The position numbers were made by a program, and so were the translations under genes. A stretch of 64,000 nucleotides of DNA, from NCBI RefSeq assembly GCF_000524195.1, contig NW_020170383.1, positions 1,496,713 through 1,560,712 on the forward strand, read 5' to 3'. The notes beneath the pieces are model-generated. The model did not search any database, was not told where the DNA came from, and worked only from the letters and a program-made list of their open reading frames with translations. This document shows, in pieces, positions 1 to 14,311 of the stretch. Position 1 is the first letter of the stretch; every line of letters starts with the position of its first letter. Source of the stretch: Echinococcus granulosus. Taxonomy: Eukaryota > Platyhelminthes > Cestoda > Cyclophyllidea > Taeniidae.

Positions 1-3000
1 AGTGAAGACGGGTGATTTTCCACAAGGAGCTGCGTATCAGCTAATAGTGACATTTCAATCACGGAGCCACAAGCTATTCTATAAATCGCTGTCTATAATT
101 GCCGATGAACGGGAGTCTGAAGGAGGCAAGTGGACAAAACATTAAATAAAAGGAAGTCCTGCCCTAATGGTTCTTATATGACCGATGGCAAAGCCCTACC
201 ATGAGCTACGAACTTAATTGGGCAACTAATATCACCCATTTTAGGGGGGGGGGGGAAGTTCATATCACAGACCATACCACCTTTGTGTAAACAGGTATAT
301 CGATGTATAGACACATGAAAAACAATGGAGTAACGACTGTTTGACCATAATCTTTTATGGACAAACGTAAGAGACATTCTTATAGTGATAACGTATAAGC
401 ATTTTCCAGAGTATGACTCTATAGTAAAGCTTCGCTTAGGATTATAGAAATGATGCTTGAAAAGTTATTTGGTCCAAACTGACATTCTATGTAATTTGTA
501 AGCCTTAGGTTTTGAAAAGATTGCGCTGATTCAAGACCCATAAAAATGTTTGGAACTATACCACTGCAATAAACAAAGTGTACAATCCCTTATTGTTATT
601 TCACTTTTAATTTCGGTTAAAAATTACAAACCCGACATTACTTTCGATATGATTCGGTCCTATAGACCACGTCTGCCCTCCATTTGGCACTATCCTCTTG
701 TATGTACTCATACTTCAACAGGCGACGTTGCACCACAATAGCTTGCTTTCTTTTAACCACCCCTGCACTGATGATGTCAGAAACTACTTTAAAACTTGTC
801 AATTAATTATCTGAATGCACCCATAAACAGGCTGTCAGATTATTCATGTTTTTGGATTGCTCTCTGCTCAATTTTCGGATTTTTGCTTAACGACTTATGG
901 AAGAAGTTGAGAAGTAGACCGCCTTATGATTATAGCATCAATAGGAAAGAGCGCTGAAAAGTGATTGGCTCTTCTGTTGGACAAATCAGAAGGAGAGCAA
1001 AAAAGTACTCATTTGAAACAATCGCCTCCACTCACTATAATAACATCTTCCATAAATACGATTCAAAAACGTATACTTTCAACCTTAATAGTAAAATTTG
1101 GTAGAATAGATGGTGCCTCGTACAATAATGAATTTAAGTTAGTATAATCTAGAAAGCCAAATGAATAAAATATCACATTAGACCTAATGCGTACGTAATT
1201 GTCACGCATTGAGCGGTCTAAATAGTACCTAGAAAACATCCTTTTCGCATATTTCTGTTGCGGTTGAGGAAAGGCTGACGAAATTATTAGTAAAAAAATA
1301 TAACCCGAGGATTGCTTGTGGTGGTATGCATGCAAATGAAGCGGATTCGGTTAGCTTGGACTCCATCGAAATTGACAAAGCGAGTGGTTGGTAAATTGCT
1401 GTCAGCCATAAAGATTTATGTGTTCGTTGTAGTGAGGCAAAAAAACATTTGACGCCTGAAATTTAAAAAGACGCAAATTTACCTGATCTTTAAAGGAAAG
1501 GATGGGTGTATAAATTGGCCTTCCAACTAGCCCACTGGTAAAGCTATCATTGTCGTAAGAATAATAATAAGGCAGTAAACGAGGCCCGATGGGAAAATCC
1601 AGTAAAACGTACGAAATTAAGTTAGTGTCGATGCCAAATCCCTTGCTTTAAAAAGTGAATTCATCAAGCAAAACTACTAAAATAGGCAACATTGCAAGAT
1701 TTAACCATCCTCCTCTCGCAATCCAATCCTTTGTTTCTGTTCTAGCAGAGTAATAATTTAAGTGTTCAGCGTGGACACATTTGAGTTTGGAAATACCAAC
1801 GTTCATAATCACGCATGTATTGTAGGACATCAGCATTTCTTATTTGAACACATTAAAAATTTTAGTAATGCAGTAATTAATGCATCCCGTGTGCATCAAA
1901 ACGACAAAAATTTGGCGAGTATGGATGAACGTATGATCCCAAAAGCCAAAAAAAGGCTACTACCATTCCATAAGCATAGTTGGGGTAGACACTACCTTTA
2001 TATCACAATGATAGGGCAATTTATAATACATTGCTCAAGAATTCACCTTCCACGGGGGGGGGGGCTTTTTGATTGCTCAAATGCAACGACGCTCTGAATG
2101 TTCAATGAAAAAAATTTAACAAGGTGCGTGAGGAAGTTCCGCGGCATTTTTACTCAAGACGCAGGAATCTCGATTTCATCCCTGTGAATATCGGCCAATG
2201 CGATACGGCAAGTGGGTTTCCTGTGTTTCTTACAATTAAAAGTGGCATTACTCATTGTAAGGTCAACAAGAGACACCGCGGCACATAATGAGCGAGTTAT
2301 GTGAAAACCGATATTGTGGACAAAGAGAAGTACAGTGAGGGTGGAACATGTATCTAACCCGAAACGATTTAAAAACTGACCCCATCTTTATATGTCTCCG
2401 TCCTTTCTTGTTATCATTGCCTAAAACTGATTTCAAAAACCTAGATTTGACAATAATTAAGCATGTTCAAGATCAAAATCGAATGCTATAACTACTATTT
2501 ACGTAATTAAAGTGGCATAGCACCCGATGTTGAAACCGCATGGAAGCTTCGCCAAGAGGTTTGGCTTACCAAACCTTTATATTACACGCATTACAATGCA
2601 CACTTTAAATCGCAGATGATACGGTTTGTTATGGAACGCTTTTTGGTTACTGTCTCTGATGGAATAGTTTTGAGCGCTAATATGCTTGACTGACGTGACA
2701 TCACGATATCCTTCCTACCCTCATAGGCTATTGGCAAAAAAATAAAGCAACTGCAGCCATGAAATCGCTTCAATCTTCAGTTGATATCGTCTTTAAACAG
2801 GGAATGGCTGTAAACGGCACACCGTTAATCCTTCAACTTCATAAATGCTAGCCTTCTTTGTAATCATGGGTGTTCAATAATTACGGACAAAAGCGCCATG
2901 CAGTGTGGTCAACGGTCAATGCTTGCCGTCGTATTTTAAGCCTTTTTTTACATAAATCACTTCACTATGTGGATATCACCGTTTCAAGTTACAATTCAAA

Positions 3001-6000
3001 ATGCAAGTTGGTTGGGGTACCGGAAGCTCACTAAATGACAGCATTAAAATCTCAGTTGCTGCTTATGTTGTACGCAAGCATAAATTACATTATGGCCTCT
3101 TCTCAAGCAAAATACATGCAACAAAATCCGATTCTCCTACTAAAAGTAGGAGTTATAAAACCCTTATGCCTTTTTTTGGTGATTTCAACTTCTGGATCTG
3201 TGAAATTCTTCACTCTGTTTTAAGTAATACACTGTAAAAGATGGGAAAGTTTAAATTGCGATCTATGTGCAATTGCGCCATCGTTGGTTGGGCAAGGGCG
3301 GTTCTCATCCTTGATCTTTGCACCCGAGACGTCAGTCCTACAGCCTGCACCCAAAAAATTGCAGACTATTTTCGAATATTTAATACATTGTGCTAACAAT
3401 GTCTGGGAGCCACGTTATTTACCATAGCTTCAAATCAGGTTCTAAGCAGAGCCTCTCATCAGCCCTTGAGAATGAAACGGGCCTATCCACTGATAAAAAA
3501 ACTAGAATAACTAAAACAACCATCTCATCTACATAGTCGTCACTTCCTTGAAAACGGTCATGGCTTTAAGGAAATTGAAAGCAATAACACTAGTCCAGCA
3601 ACACAACGTTTCATAACTATTGACAGTCAAGTTTTGTTTGGATCGGTAGGCTTAACTAATAATAACTCTTTCGACCGCAAACACGATATTCGCTCCCTTG
3701 GATCAACTTCAATAGACGTATATAAAACAACCCCTTAATGTAGCGATGCTTTCCATCATATTCTGGAATCTGAAAACAGTCATCTGAGCCACTTATTATG
3801 AATCCACTTAATTGTTCCTCCCAAGACATCCTCAAACAATTCTTGGCTGTACTAAAATGAAGGCATCCCCGGTAAAGCTGTTTTAGTGACCAAAGCCGCA
3901 AATTTAGCTTGTGTTTTCCAAAAAAAACTGACTGAGGTAGTGTCTCATTTTCCAGAGGAGTTTTGCTCTTATCAATGCGACTATTAAGTCAATAGGTAGA
4001 TTAAATACGGTCTAGGCATCGTGATCAACATCAGTAGCACCAAAAATGCTGCCTTTAAAATGCAATATAGGTAGTCCCACTAATTCCTGAATATAGCATA
4101 GCCTGTATTGTTTTCGGAGCAGTTCCACCTGGGCAGTTTTTCGTGTAGCTTCGGCAATGGAATAAATGAACAGCTCCGACCCCTGGTGAGGCGTCATTTT
4201 AATACCTGGAGAAAGATTACGCAATACTAAGTGGCATTTGCCCATCACTATTAAGACAATCCATTGGAAGTTTTATTTGTGTTCAAAACCCTAATAAAAA
4301 AACAGACTGAATGAAACACAACGATGGAGAGGTTTGAACTGAAGACCCTCCCCCCAAAAAAAAAGTACCGCGTGAATACGTTTATGGCAATTGTAAACAT
4401 CAAAACCGCAGGGAGTTTGTTACCTCACTGTGAACTAAGTGCAGTCTATGCCGAAATAAGTTGCTAAATAAAAAAATTGCTACAATTGGTCAAATTTTGT
4501 GCGAGTCGACTAGAACTACGACCCGCGTAAATTCAGAAAACCGCAAACCTTGCCACCGTAAATAAAGGCCAACAATTTGAAAACCTTGGGAAACACTCAG
4601 TAACAAGTGCTTCATGACAATTTAAAGTTCGATATTGAAATACAGCTGAAAAAAAGCCAATGCTTAACTAAAAGGTGTGCAAAGAATTCCTAAACACCAT
4701 AACAACATCTACAGGGACTGATCTCATTTGAGCCATATTAAGTCTATCCATCAGCACAGCGGTGAGTACACATGGAAGAAAGGGTGCAGCAACATGCAGG
4801 CACCATTTACACATACACAGTACATCTGCAAATCCAATCAATACGTTTTTAGGACCTGTACAGGATGGCGTATTCAAAGTCTTTTGTTACAAAATGGACC
4901 CACGTAAGAAATAGAGCTAGCAACTAAATACACTTTCTCCATTTCTACCAGTGTGTGAGAGATTCTGATGCGAAATGCAGTAAAGAGCTCAATTCACAGA
5001 AGAGACCGAGCAGTAAAACAAGGGGATCGTAGGGGCATATTATAGTACGAAACCGAAAGCGGTTCTTACTGATCCGGTAATATTAGTCGCCACAGGCGTA
5101 AGGAGTGATTTCTAATAAGATGAGGTCAACTCACCGCTCAAGAGACCCAAATGCTGATTGGCGCTTGAATCCCTCCATGTGCTACCAAAAGAAAGCGATC
5201 TCTTGCGATGTTCTACACAATGCTAGACCACACACAACGTGGAAGGAGAAACCCTAAAACACCCCTCTAATTTGAAGCTATTTGGCTGAGAAAATTAACC
5301 TCCGTGGCAAACCAGTCACCCTTTCAAATTAAGGTAAAACTAGAAAACTAAAGATCATCCGAAAAGGTCGAAAAGCAGTACCGAGTCGACATCATTGAAC
5401 CGCGGCGAATTGACAGATATTTTGCACGCGTATGTGAGTAAGTGGGCCTTTCCCACGTCCACCGATTTGACTTCCGTGCTGCATCACTACTCTCAGCTAC
5501 CCTGTATACTAAGTTATTTTCAGAGTTCTAGGTGTTAGCGTCTCCTGGAGTCATCTGACGTCAATGCATCGTTTTGCCCTGCCTTATTCTATATCTGAAC
5601 AGTTAAAATCGTATAGCGGACGACACGACTAAAGAATCATGTAATAGTTGATTTCGTAAGGCACATTTCGGCCAATAATAAACTAATACCTTGGGTGTAG
5701 ACATTGTACTTCGTTACTAAAAAAGTTCACCAAGACAGCGCTCGATACTCACCAACAGAGGAATTACCGTGGCAGAACGTGTATCAGACCAGAACAAGCA
5801 ATTCGATTATTCGAATTCCTCATTGCATAATGCCTTAATACAATCACATCCACTCCCTTCCCAGAGGTAGCAATCAGTCGAGGCTAACCAAACCTCGTAA
5901 TAGTATAGCCACAAACATCTACCACAAAGTGTATTCATTTGATCACATAAGTAGTGGAATTTCCAAAAACTGATGTAAGTTTTCTCAATTTGAAAAGTTC

Positions 6001-7800
6001 GGAGAATTACGTGCAGGTAACCGTCCACGTCAACGTTATCTTCAGGTATACATAAACCCATTAAAATGGTGAAAAGCCGACCATGCCAAATTTATCCAAG
6101 TATAAGGATACAACTGAGAGTTAAAAATTCATCTAAAGGTAGTTCAAAGAAAAAATAGCAAGCCTCCAGAGACAAATTTAAGGGTTAAAATAAGTAAGAA
6201 ACAGCTAATATCGGGAAAAAAGAAAAGATCTACCCAAGAAAATGTCCAAAAATTTAGATTCAAATAGCAGCCTGCCAGTCGGCCTGATTTGTGAACTTGG
6301 GTGATCACATGAACCGAGAAAAAATGCTCCAGTTCACCGAATCTGTACACAAACACTGGATTCTAGGAAAATTATGGCATTAAGAGCAGAAAGTAGACAC
6401 GAAACAGCCGAGAGCAGGTTAAGGAAATACCCAGAAGTTCATTCAAAACCGCAAAATTCCGTAGGGTTCATTATCCTCGAGGCAAACTAATTACATAATA
6501 TAAGCGAGGAATCCTGCCTTGGTAGCAGCGTTCCAAATTGTTTAGGCTGTGTCCGTAGAACCTAATGCGACATCAATATCGGTGGCAAACGCCAGGAAAG
6601 AACTGTGTAGTCGACGACTCATAATAGTGAAGTACGCAAATAATACATTTGGACCTTCTGGGACGAAACCAAGGATGATTTACACCAATCCAACGCCGCA
6701 TTACATTCAAGAAGCAACAAGTTGTGGCGCACAAGGTTCTGCCAAGACCAGTTGGAATAGACAACACCTAGAAAGAGTAAAACCTCAATTGGACCGGCCG
6801 GTCAACCAGCTCCAAGCTAGATGAACTTGTAGAGGCTCCAGGCATCACCGCACAAGAGGAAACTCCGCCTATGACCGACTGTAGCCGGCCGATACTTCCC
6901 AACATGCATTTCCACTAACCTTACATGCTTGTTTTCTACGCAATAAAGCAAGCAGGCTCCGTCCCACCCCTATCAAAGTGAAACTCCATCCTGTTAGTAA
7001 AAACCGTCCCATTGCCCGCCGAAAGCTGCGGTGACTGTGCAATCAGGGCCTAGTACGAAACACGTCAGTCTAGATCCGTTGTCAGAATATTTTAAGACAG
7101 ACTAATGGAAGGAACGACTGTAGACGACCGCCCGCGCCCGTACACGGCGTCAACGGGCGCCACAGCTCACCCTCTAAACTAACCTAGGCAACATCCCTCT
7201 TCACACCGCCCTACCGCCTCAACACCGCGATCTCCAAGCGATAAAGGGGGGCACTCCTGCCTCCTACACGAGAGCTCATCTTTGAATGGCTCCGAGAAAC
7301 AAACAGTGACTAGCGACACATCTTGTACTCCGACGACTCATTCGTCACCGCCTTCAATTAACAGAAATCCAGTAAATCAAAAACCTGGGTAAGCCAATCG
7401 ACAACACTGATGAAAAGCTAGACAAACCACTTCATATTTCTGTGCCGCCGCCAAGGAGACTTCGGGCAACAAACTGATATGCAAAAAGGGATACCGAGTG
7501 CCCCTTGCTGCCGGAGGAAATCCTCTCCACAAGCACCAACTAGGTGATAATTTCATATAAACGGTAGCGAAATGTGTGGCAAACTGTAACAATTGACGAC
7601 AATATTTGAAATACTACATTAAACACGAAGTTCAACCACTCTCACGAAAACACCCTAGCCCCGACCCTACTAAAATTGAATAAGTAAAACTTTTGTACGG
7701 CTGTCTTCGTAAACACTTAAGTCTGGGAGTAAAAGACCCAGATGACAATGCATGAAAAATTCCAGCTTAGAGTTGAAGACATTGTCAGTTCAAATACTTA
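1..7800. other. Region without a recognised gene
   Basis: No ORF here resembles a family I know. The longest open frames are under 100 codons and are not flanked by convincing splice pairs. From about 4.3 to 7.7 kb the + strand is visibly richer in A and C than T and G. Introns of minus-strand genes elsewhere in this window show the same bias, so this could be transcribed leftward, for example as the intron or 3' end of the NACA gene. About 6.5-7.6 kb is more GC-rich than its surroundings. G homopolymers occur near 243-255 and 2055-2064. Confidence 0.5.
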
Positions 7801-7832
7801 CCGCTGAATACAAAAGGTCGAATAATAAGTCA

Positions 7833-8663
<831 letters not shown>

Positions 8664-9049
8664 CTAGCACCACGTGAAGATTCACGAACAGGACAAGATA
8701 CCGAAGATCACGACAGAAAACTTCCAAAAGCGCACAATGAGAGTCCAAACTATTGACTAAAACAAAAGATATCATTAGAAGAATTGACTCTAATGTGCTT
8801 AAATAAAACGCACCTGCTGTTCCTATATTTTTATTTTCTATTTTTCTCGCCATTACAAGGAATGTTGCACTTTGACATTTGTAAGACCAAATTTTAAGGT
8901 GCACAAAATCATTTAATGAACAGGAAAAAATTCATTATTTTTTCTTGTCTAAACTTGAAAAAGCAACTTAGAACGTTACTGCATCATAAAAAATAATGGT
9001 GCCATAATAGGATTAATTTCTGCGGAAATATGTAATTAACGGAATATAT

Positions 9050-9247
9050 CGTAGCGGCCCGAGACTTCTCTGAAGACGGAAGAAGACAAAACACTCGGGC
9101 AGAATATATATACTCAGCACAGAGAAGGTGTCTGGGCCACTGGCATGGCCCGAAGGCAAGCCCACCCAGCGAGGCACAAGAAGGCTATTTCAAAGTACAA
9201 AATTGGCGCCTCACCAATATCGAGGGATAAGCCACCATCGTATTACA
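9050..9247 (+). mobile_element. Solo LTR, copy 1 (older)
   Basis: A 198-bp sequence matching two other copies in this window (51499-51696 and 56520-56717 reversed). It ends in TACA like the others, but its first base is C instead of T, giving CGTA instead of TGTA. Flanks are ATAT on the left and ACAT on the right, consistent with a 4-bp target duplication that has lost one base match. By eye it differs from the other copies at roughly one base in ten, so it looks like the oldest insertion. It lies about 390 bp upstream of the NACA start, pointing away from that gene. No internal region, primer-binding site or second LTR is adjacent. Orientation is defined here by the TGTAGCG end. Confidence 0.85.
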
Positions 9248-12200
9248 ACATTTTTATCTTCAAAAAATCATAATGGTTTAAAGTGGGGTGGTAGAATATG
9301 CACTACAAGTGTCCAGAGGAGCTACAAAGCCATAGGCACGACCCGATGACCAAACTTCTCAGTGTCTCTTCCATTTCCCAGTTCGTGCTAATGGAATGAG
9401 AAGAGTGTGTGTTAAATAACGTCTTTATTTTGTCAGTGTTATAAGGGCTTACAGTTACCTAGGCTTAAAGGGAATCAGTGTGCATTTTCTCCTCCCGGAT
9501 GAAAGGCACCCACTTTACCATGTGGTTGGCTTAAACTGATCGATTCTCACCCAAGAGTTGCATTCAAATAATCACGTATTACACAAAGTTGGTGCCCTTA
9601 ATAATACAATCGAAAACGTAACAAATCACAGCCAAATTGCTTCATTGAGAGCTTTCTCCTATGCTTGACTTGGCCACTCACCTGCGTCAACTAGTACACC
9701 GAAATCGACATCATGAAAATCGTCTACGAGTTAGGAACCATAGGTCTTCATGCGGGTTCTAACACCTTCGATACCACTGTTGGCAACGGGGTCATGAGAT
9801 TCGTTCGAATTAAGAATTGCATTGAGCAAAATGACTGAATAACTTTACTCAGAGTGGACTGCTCAATCCAATCCCTACTGGTAAGGGCATATGTCTAAAA
9901 GCAGTCCCTCAATAAAAGATATCATTTTAATTAATCATATGGATCTAGTATTCGGCGCCTGCTATTTCTGCTGCTTTGTACTCACACCAATGGCACTTAA
10001 GTGTTTATCTGGGTTTCACCTAACCAACAGAGTCATGGAAAAGATGTCATTTGTTCACGCAAACATAGCTATATGGATGCTGTAGACAACTTTGTTACAA
10101 GTCTTTCAAATAGTTCAAGGCTGACGTTTGCTTGTTTCGTTCATTAATAGCAGTCTCGAAAAACATAAAATTAAAGTAACTTCCCTGCTGTAGGTCTGTA
10201 TAGATTCAGTTATCCCCAGCAGATGCCATAAAAAATAAGAGCAGGTGTGTTCAGATTGGGTTTTCATCCCGTTGCCACCATCGCAGGCTCCGAGTCATAC
10301 ATAAGGTTGTAATAAACAAAACAGTACAAAGGAATTTTCAATACTAGTATGCAGAAGGGCTTTGTGGTCATAGGCACGCCTGAGACTGTCCCATAGCGGA
10401 TATAGAACAAGTCCAAGGAGTTCGTGTAGTTAAAAATAATATCAAGTTGCCGTGGCCCCACTAAATTGAAAGTTCTGCAATTCCTTTTACTTACCCACTC
10501 TATGAGCAAACGTTTTACTTATGTTTAAAGTGTCTATCCAGTTATTAATCAGTTAATGACCTTGATATTTTAATTGGTTGGTCATCGCTTCCCGAAGAAA
10601 TTATCACTTAGTACTGGAGAAGTGCTAGAATCTATCTCGAAATAAATACTGTGCAATTGACTGAACAACTGGGCTTTCAATTATGTTTAAACCTCCTTAT
10701 AAGTATATCTTAAATAACTGGATGAAATAGCATTCGTAAACGGTATCACCCGACCAAAATTCCGACGTCTGAATGGCAAAATTTGATGCTGACAAGATTC
10801 ATCTTAATAGGAAACAGGAGCATTATTGTAGGTATGAAATGGGCTTTGACTTATGAGTATAGAGAATGAATAAAACCTCCTCATGGCGCTAGGCGGTGCT
10901 TTAATTCATTGAAACGAGTGTATACCCACAGTAAAAGTCGAATCCTTGCTAGTATGTTAGGGAGATTAGGTTATTACGAAGGTCACCTCTTGTAATTGAC
11001 AGAACCTTTAATCGGCCAAATTCTATTCCCAATACTGTCTTCAAAGTCCCATTTAAACTTATGCTTTATGTGCTTTCGTTTATGGCTTTTCCGATGTTGC
11101 GGTCTTAATGATTTGACAAATGAGCAAAGTCACAAATCACTGAAACTCAGGGATTTGAAAATATTTTGTAAATAAATCCGACAGATAGATATTCATTTTG
11201 TGAATTGCTTTATGAAAACTATTCGTTCAACCCTACTAAGTTGCACCAACTTACCTGCCCTAGTTCACTACACTTCATTGTAATTTTGTGCATTACTGTT
11301 CTCGTCCCATAACCCCAAGTTTGCATTTAAAATAATTCTATAAATTACTGATTTGTATGCAATGTACGATGGTGTAACAAAGGGATCGACTAGTCGTGAT
11401 CTAAGAGCTAGAACGACAAGCTGCCAATTTCCCATAGTCTCTATAATAAGATGGATGTTGTTTAATGAAACACAATGGTTGGGAAATTCGGATTCGATCT
11501 CTCATTAATGTCAACTTTTCTTCACCTTTCTTCATACATAACACAAGTACCTAACCTTCAATGGACTTATAAAATGGCGAAAGAAATTTTTAAGCAACCA
11601 AGAAGAACCATTTGATATTGTCTCACCGCTACGGAGTCCCTCATTTGCACTACCATCTACCGCTGCTATCCTAAGGTTCTTCGCGTGAATTCGACACCAA
11701 CAGCTGTCTTAAAACATTCTGAGTAGCCTGGAGTCGGTCAGATAGCCCACAGTACCAGTAGCGTTGCAAAGAGGGATTCATACTCCCTTCCCATTAAGAG
11801 TAATCATTGAACACAGAACTGAACACGACCGAGAAAGGCGCAATGTTCAAACCCAAATATCACCATACACTGAGGGAGAATTCATGTTGTTGAAGTATTC
11901 AGCAAGAATCTCAAACGAACTGGAGACAAAGGGTTCTCTGGAAAACCCAATAAAGTGTTTTACCGATATTTGCGAAGTTAGTCAATTTCGTCTGAATGGA
12001 AATAATTTATCCGATAATTTTGCACGTTCCCATGTCACGTTACTGAACCCTTTGGTAGATTTGGTAGAAGCTCGAATATATTGGGCTACCTTGATATTGT
12101 TACACTTTTATAAATAAAGAACGCTTAATTTATTAACAACGTATTTCACATTTATAAATTAATACACGTTGTTATATTTAGGACCAAATTCGAGCCATGG

Positions 12201-14280
12201 TGTTTTCACTTCAGTACAGTGGTCTTTTGAAGCATATTTTCATAAGGGCATTTACACCCAATTTTTGGAGTTGAAGGCCGAAGGTACGATTCTTATCAGT
12301 GGAATTTTCATCTCGTTATTTCAGCTTCACGCTAGCCTGAGCTTGAAGCAAGTCTAGCTTTAGTGCCAACACGAAACTTCTATGCAAACGAGATCCCGTC
12401 ACTGACTTACTGTTAGTTAAGATAATACATATTCGAAACTTTAGCCGTTCACACCTTTAGCTTGTATACGCTGGCGAAGTCAAATCCTCCACTTTGCCTC
12501 TGCGTTTGCTAACGTCTAGTGTATTTTGTTCATTGCATCCAGGTAAACGTGCCCTGACATAAAAACTCAACTTTGAGGGTAACTTATGGCCAAGGCCTAG
12601 GGGTGAAACTCGCCAGTGCAAGGAAGCCCAAGTAGTCTTCTCTCCTCTTGTACAAAAAACCATCGTTATCTGCAGCATACGTTTGTTTTTAAATGTTCTC
12701 TCCGAATCGCTCGGAGAATTTTGATAACACGCAGGTATATTATGCTTTCAAGGGCAATCTATATGCAGTACTCAAAATCCATTTATAAACTATTTCGGAT
12801 TGTATCCGATGCTACACCTATTTGACAACAACTGCACGAGCCTATTTTAAATGATTTCTGTGTCAAAATGAAGTATTAGATGTTCTTTTTATAATAAAAC
12901 GCATCTGTACTGATATTTGCAGCCAACTCTACCTATAAGGCTGCCTCAGTGGCAATTCGTGCAAACCGCATGTCTGAGTATTAGCGGGTTTTGACAAGAT
13001 TTTGCCGGCAAAACTCCATACATTTTCGTATTTTTATACGAAAAAGGACTTCTTGTCAGTCAAAATGGATAAACTGGATGAATTTATGCACAGTGTCCAC
13101 ATCGCAGAGAAAATGTAATGGAACTCTAAAGAAAAACGAAAAACCTAAAGCCTGCAGCTGCCGAACTTTTTCATACCATTTTTGTTTGCGGATTTTAAAT
13201 GCATCTAATTCAATGGTTCGGAACAAGGATAGTTTCTACACATAAATGGTGACAATGAACACGCTAGTGACTTGAATAAAAGAAGCAGCTTTGGTGGCCT
13301 TCGATGAAGTTGATAAAATTGAGTGCTGGTTTTTCTCGAGATATATACTTAATTAATTCTTCATGATAAAAATGCTACTTTTTGTTTACTTAAATTGTCC
13401 CTTTGTCTTACTGTGTCTGTACCCAACTCCTATCGACTTGCTAGCTACTATACACATTTATAAGTACTACTACAAATGTTTGTTCATTCAGTTATTTAAG
13501 CATTTTGTAACTCTGCAACATCGAATCTGTCAGCCAAACATGAATGGCGGGTTGTCCTATTTGAACTGGGAAGTGGGCACCTTTTGGAGGGAGGGTGACT
13601 AAATGGACTTCCAAATAAGTGACTCGGAACAACGACTTGCTGCAGCGAAACGCGCGCTCCTGATTAAAGCTGAGGTGGGGAACGCAAAAGGAAACACTTA
13701 CCACCTTAGTATTATTCAAATCCATTATTTATTCAAATCGCTTTAGAGGGCCACATTGGCAGTGGCCGTATTTTTACAACCGTTTGTCCACTAAATGGGC
13801 GAAGAATTGAGAGTTTAATAAAACCTACGCGGCTTGTGACAACAACAATTTCGCTTTAAAAGTTGGATTTTTGGATCAAAATGTCTTCTATTCTTTGAGA
13901 TGAGCTGCACAGCCTTTAAAAGCACTACTTCTCAAACAAAATTATTACTGAGAAACCGGCATTTGTGTGTCTCCGCATTAGCGCGAAATTGCAAACGAAG
14001 TATGGATCCTAACGGTGTTTAAGTCAGTTCAATGTCTTAAATGTAAACGGCTAGTCTCCCAATTAGCCACTCTCCTCATGGAACTCACTTCCCTAATACA
14101 AGTTCTTAAATGTTAAAGTAGGCGTGTTTCATTCCCGCTGCCAAACCGAAATTGAAGCAGTGACTCAATCATCTGGGGTGGGCACAACTATTGATCTGGA
14201 CAAAGTGATTAAATTTGACACCTATTGATCAGCTCCAGCTGTTCAGCGGGACCGAAGTCGACTCATTTGACCCTTTTTAG
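9248..14280. other. Intergenic region, no gene recognised
   Basis: I see no recognisable protein, RNA gene or repeat here. The longest frame, 11764-12117 (+), has 117 codons but no domain-like pattern, no good start context and a composition like the surrounding DNA, so I treat it as chance. Base composition is AT-rich, without the strong one-strand bias seen in the introns of neighbouring genes. Confidence 0.4.
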
Positions 14281-14311
14281 TTAATTGACATCAGCCAAAA
14301 AAACTGCGGCT

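Noticed and set aside
11764..12117. 117-codon frame on +
   Set aside because: No domain pattern, no conserved motif and composition like surrounding noncoding DNA; judged a chance ORF.
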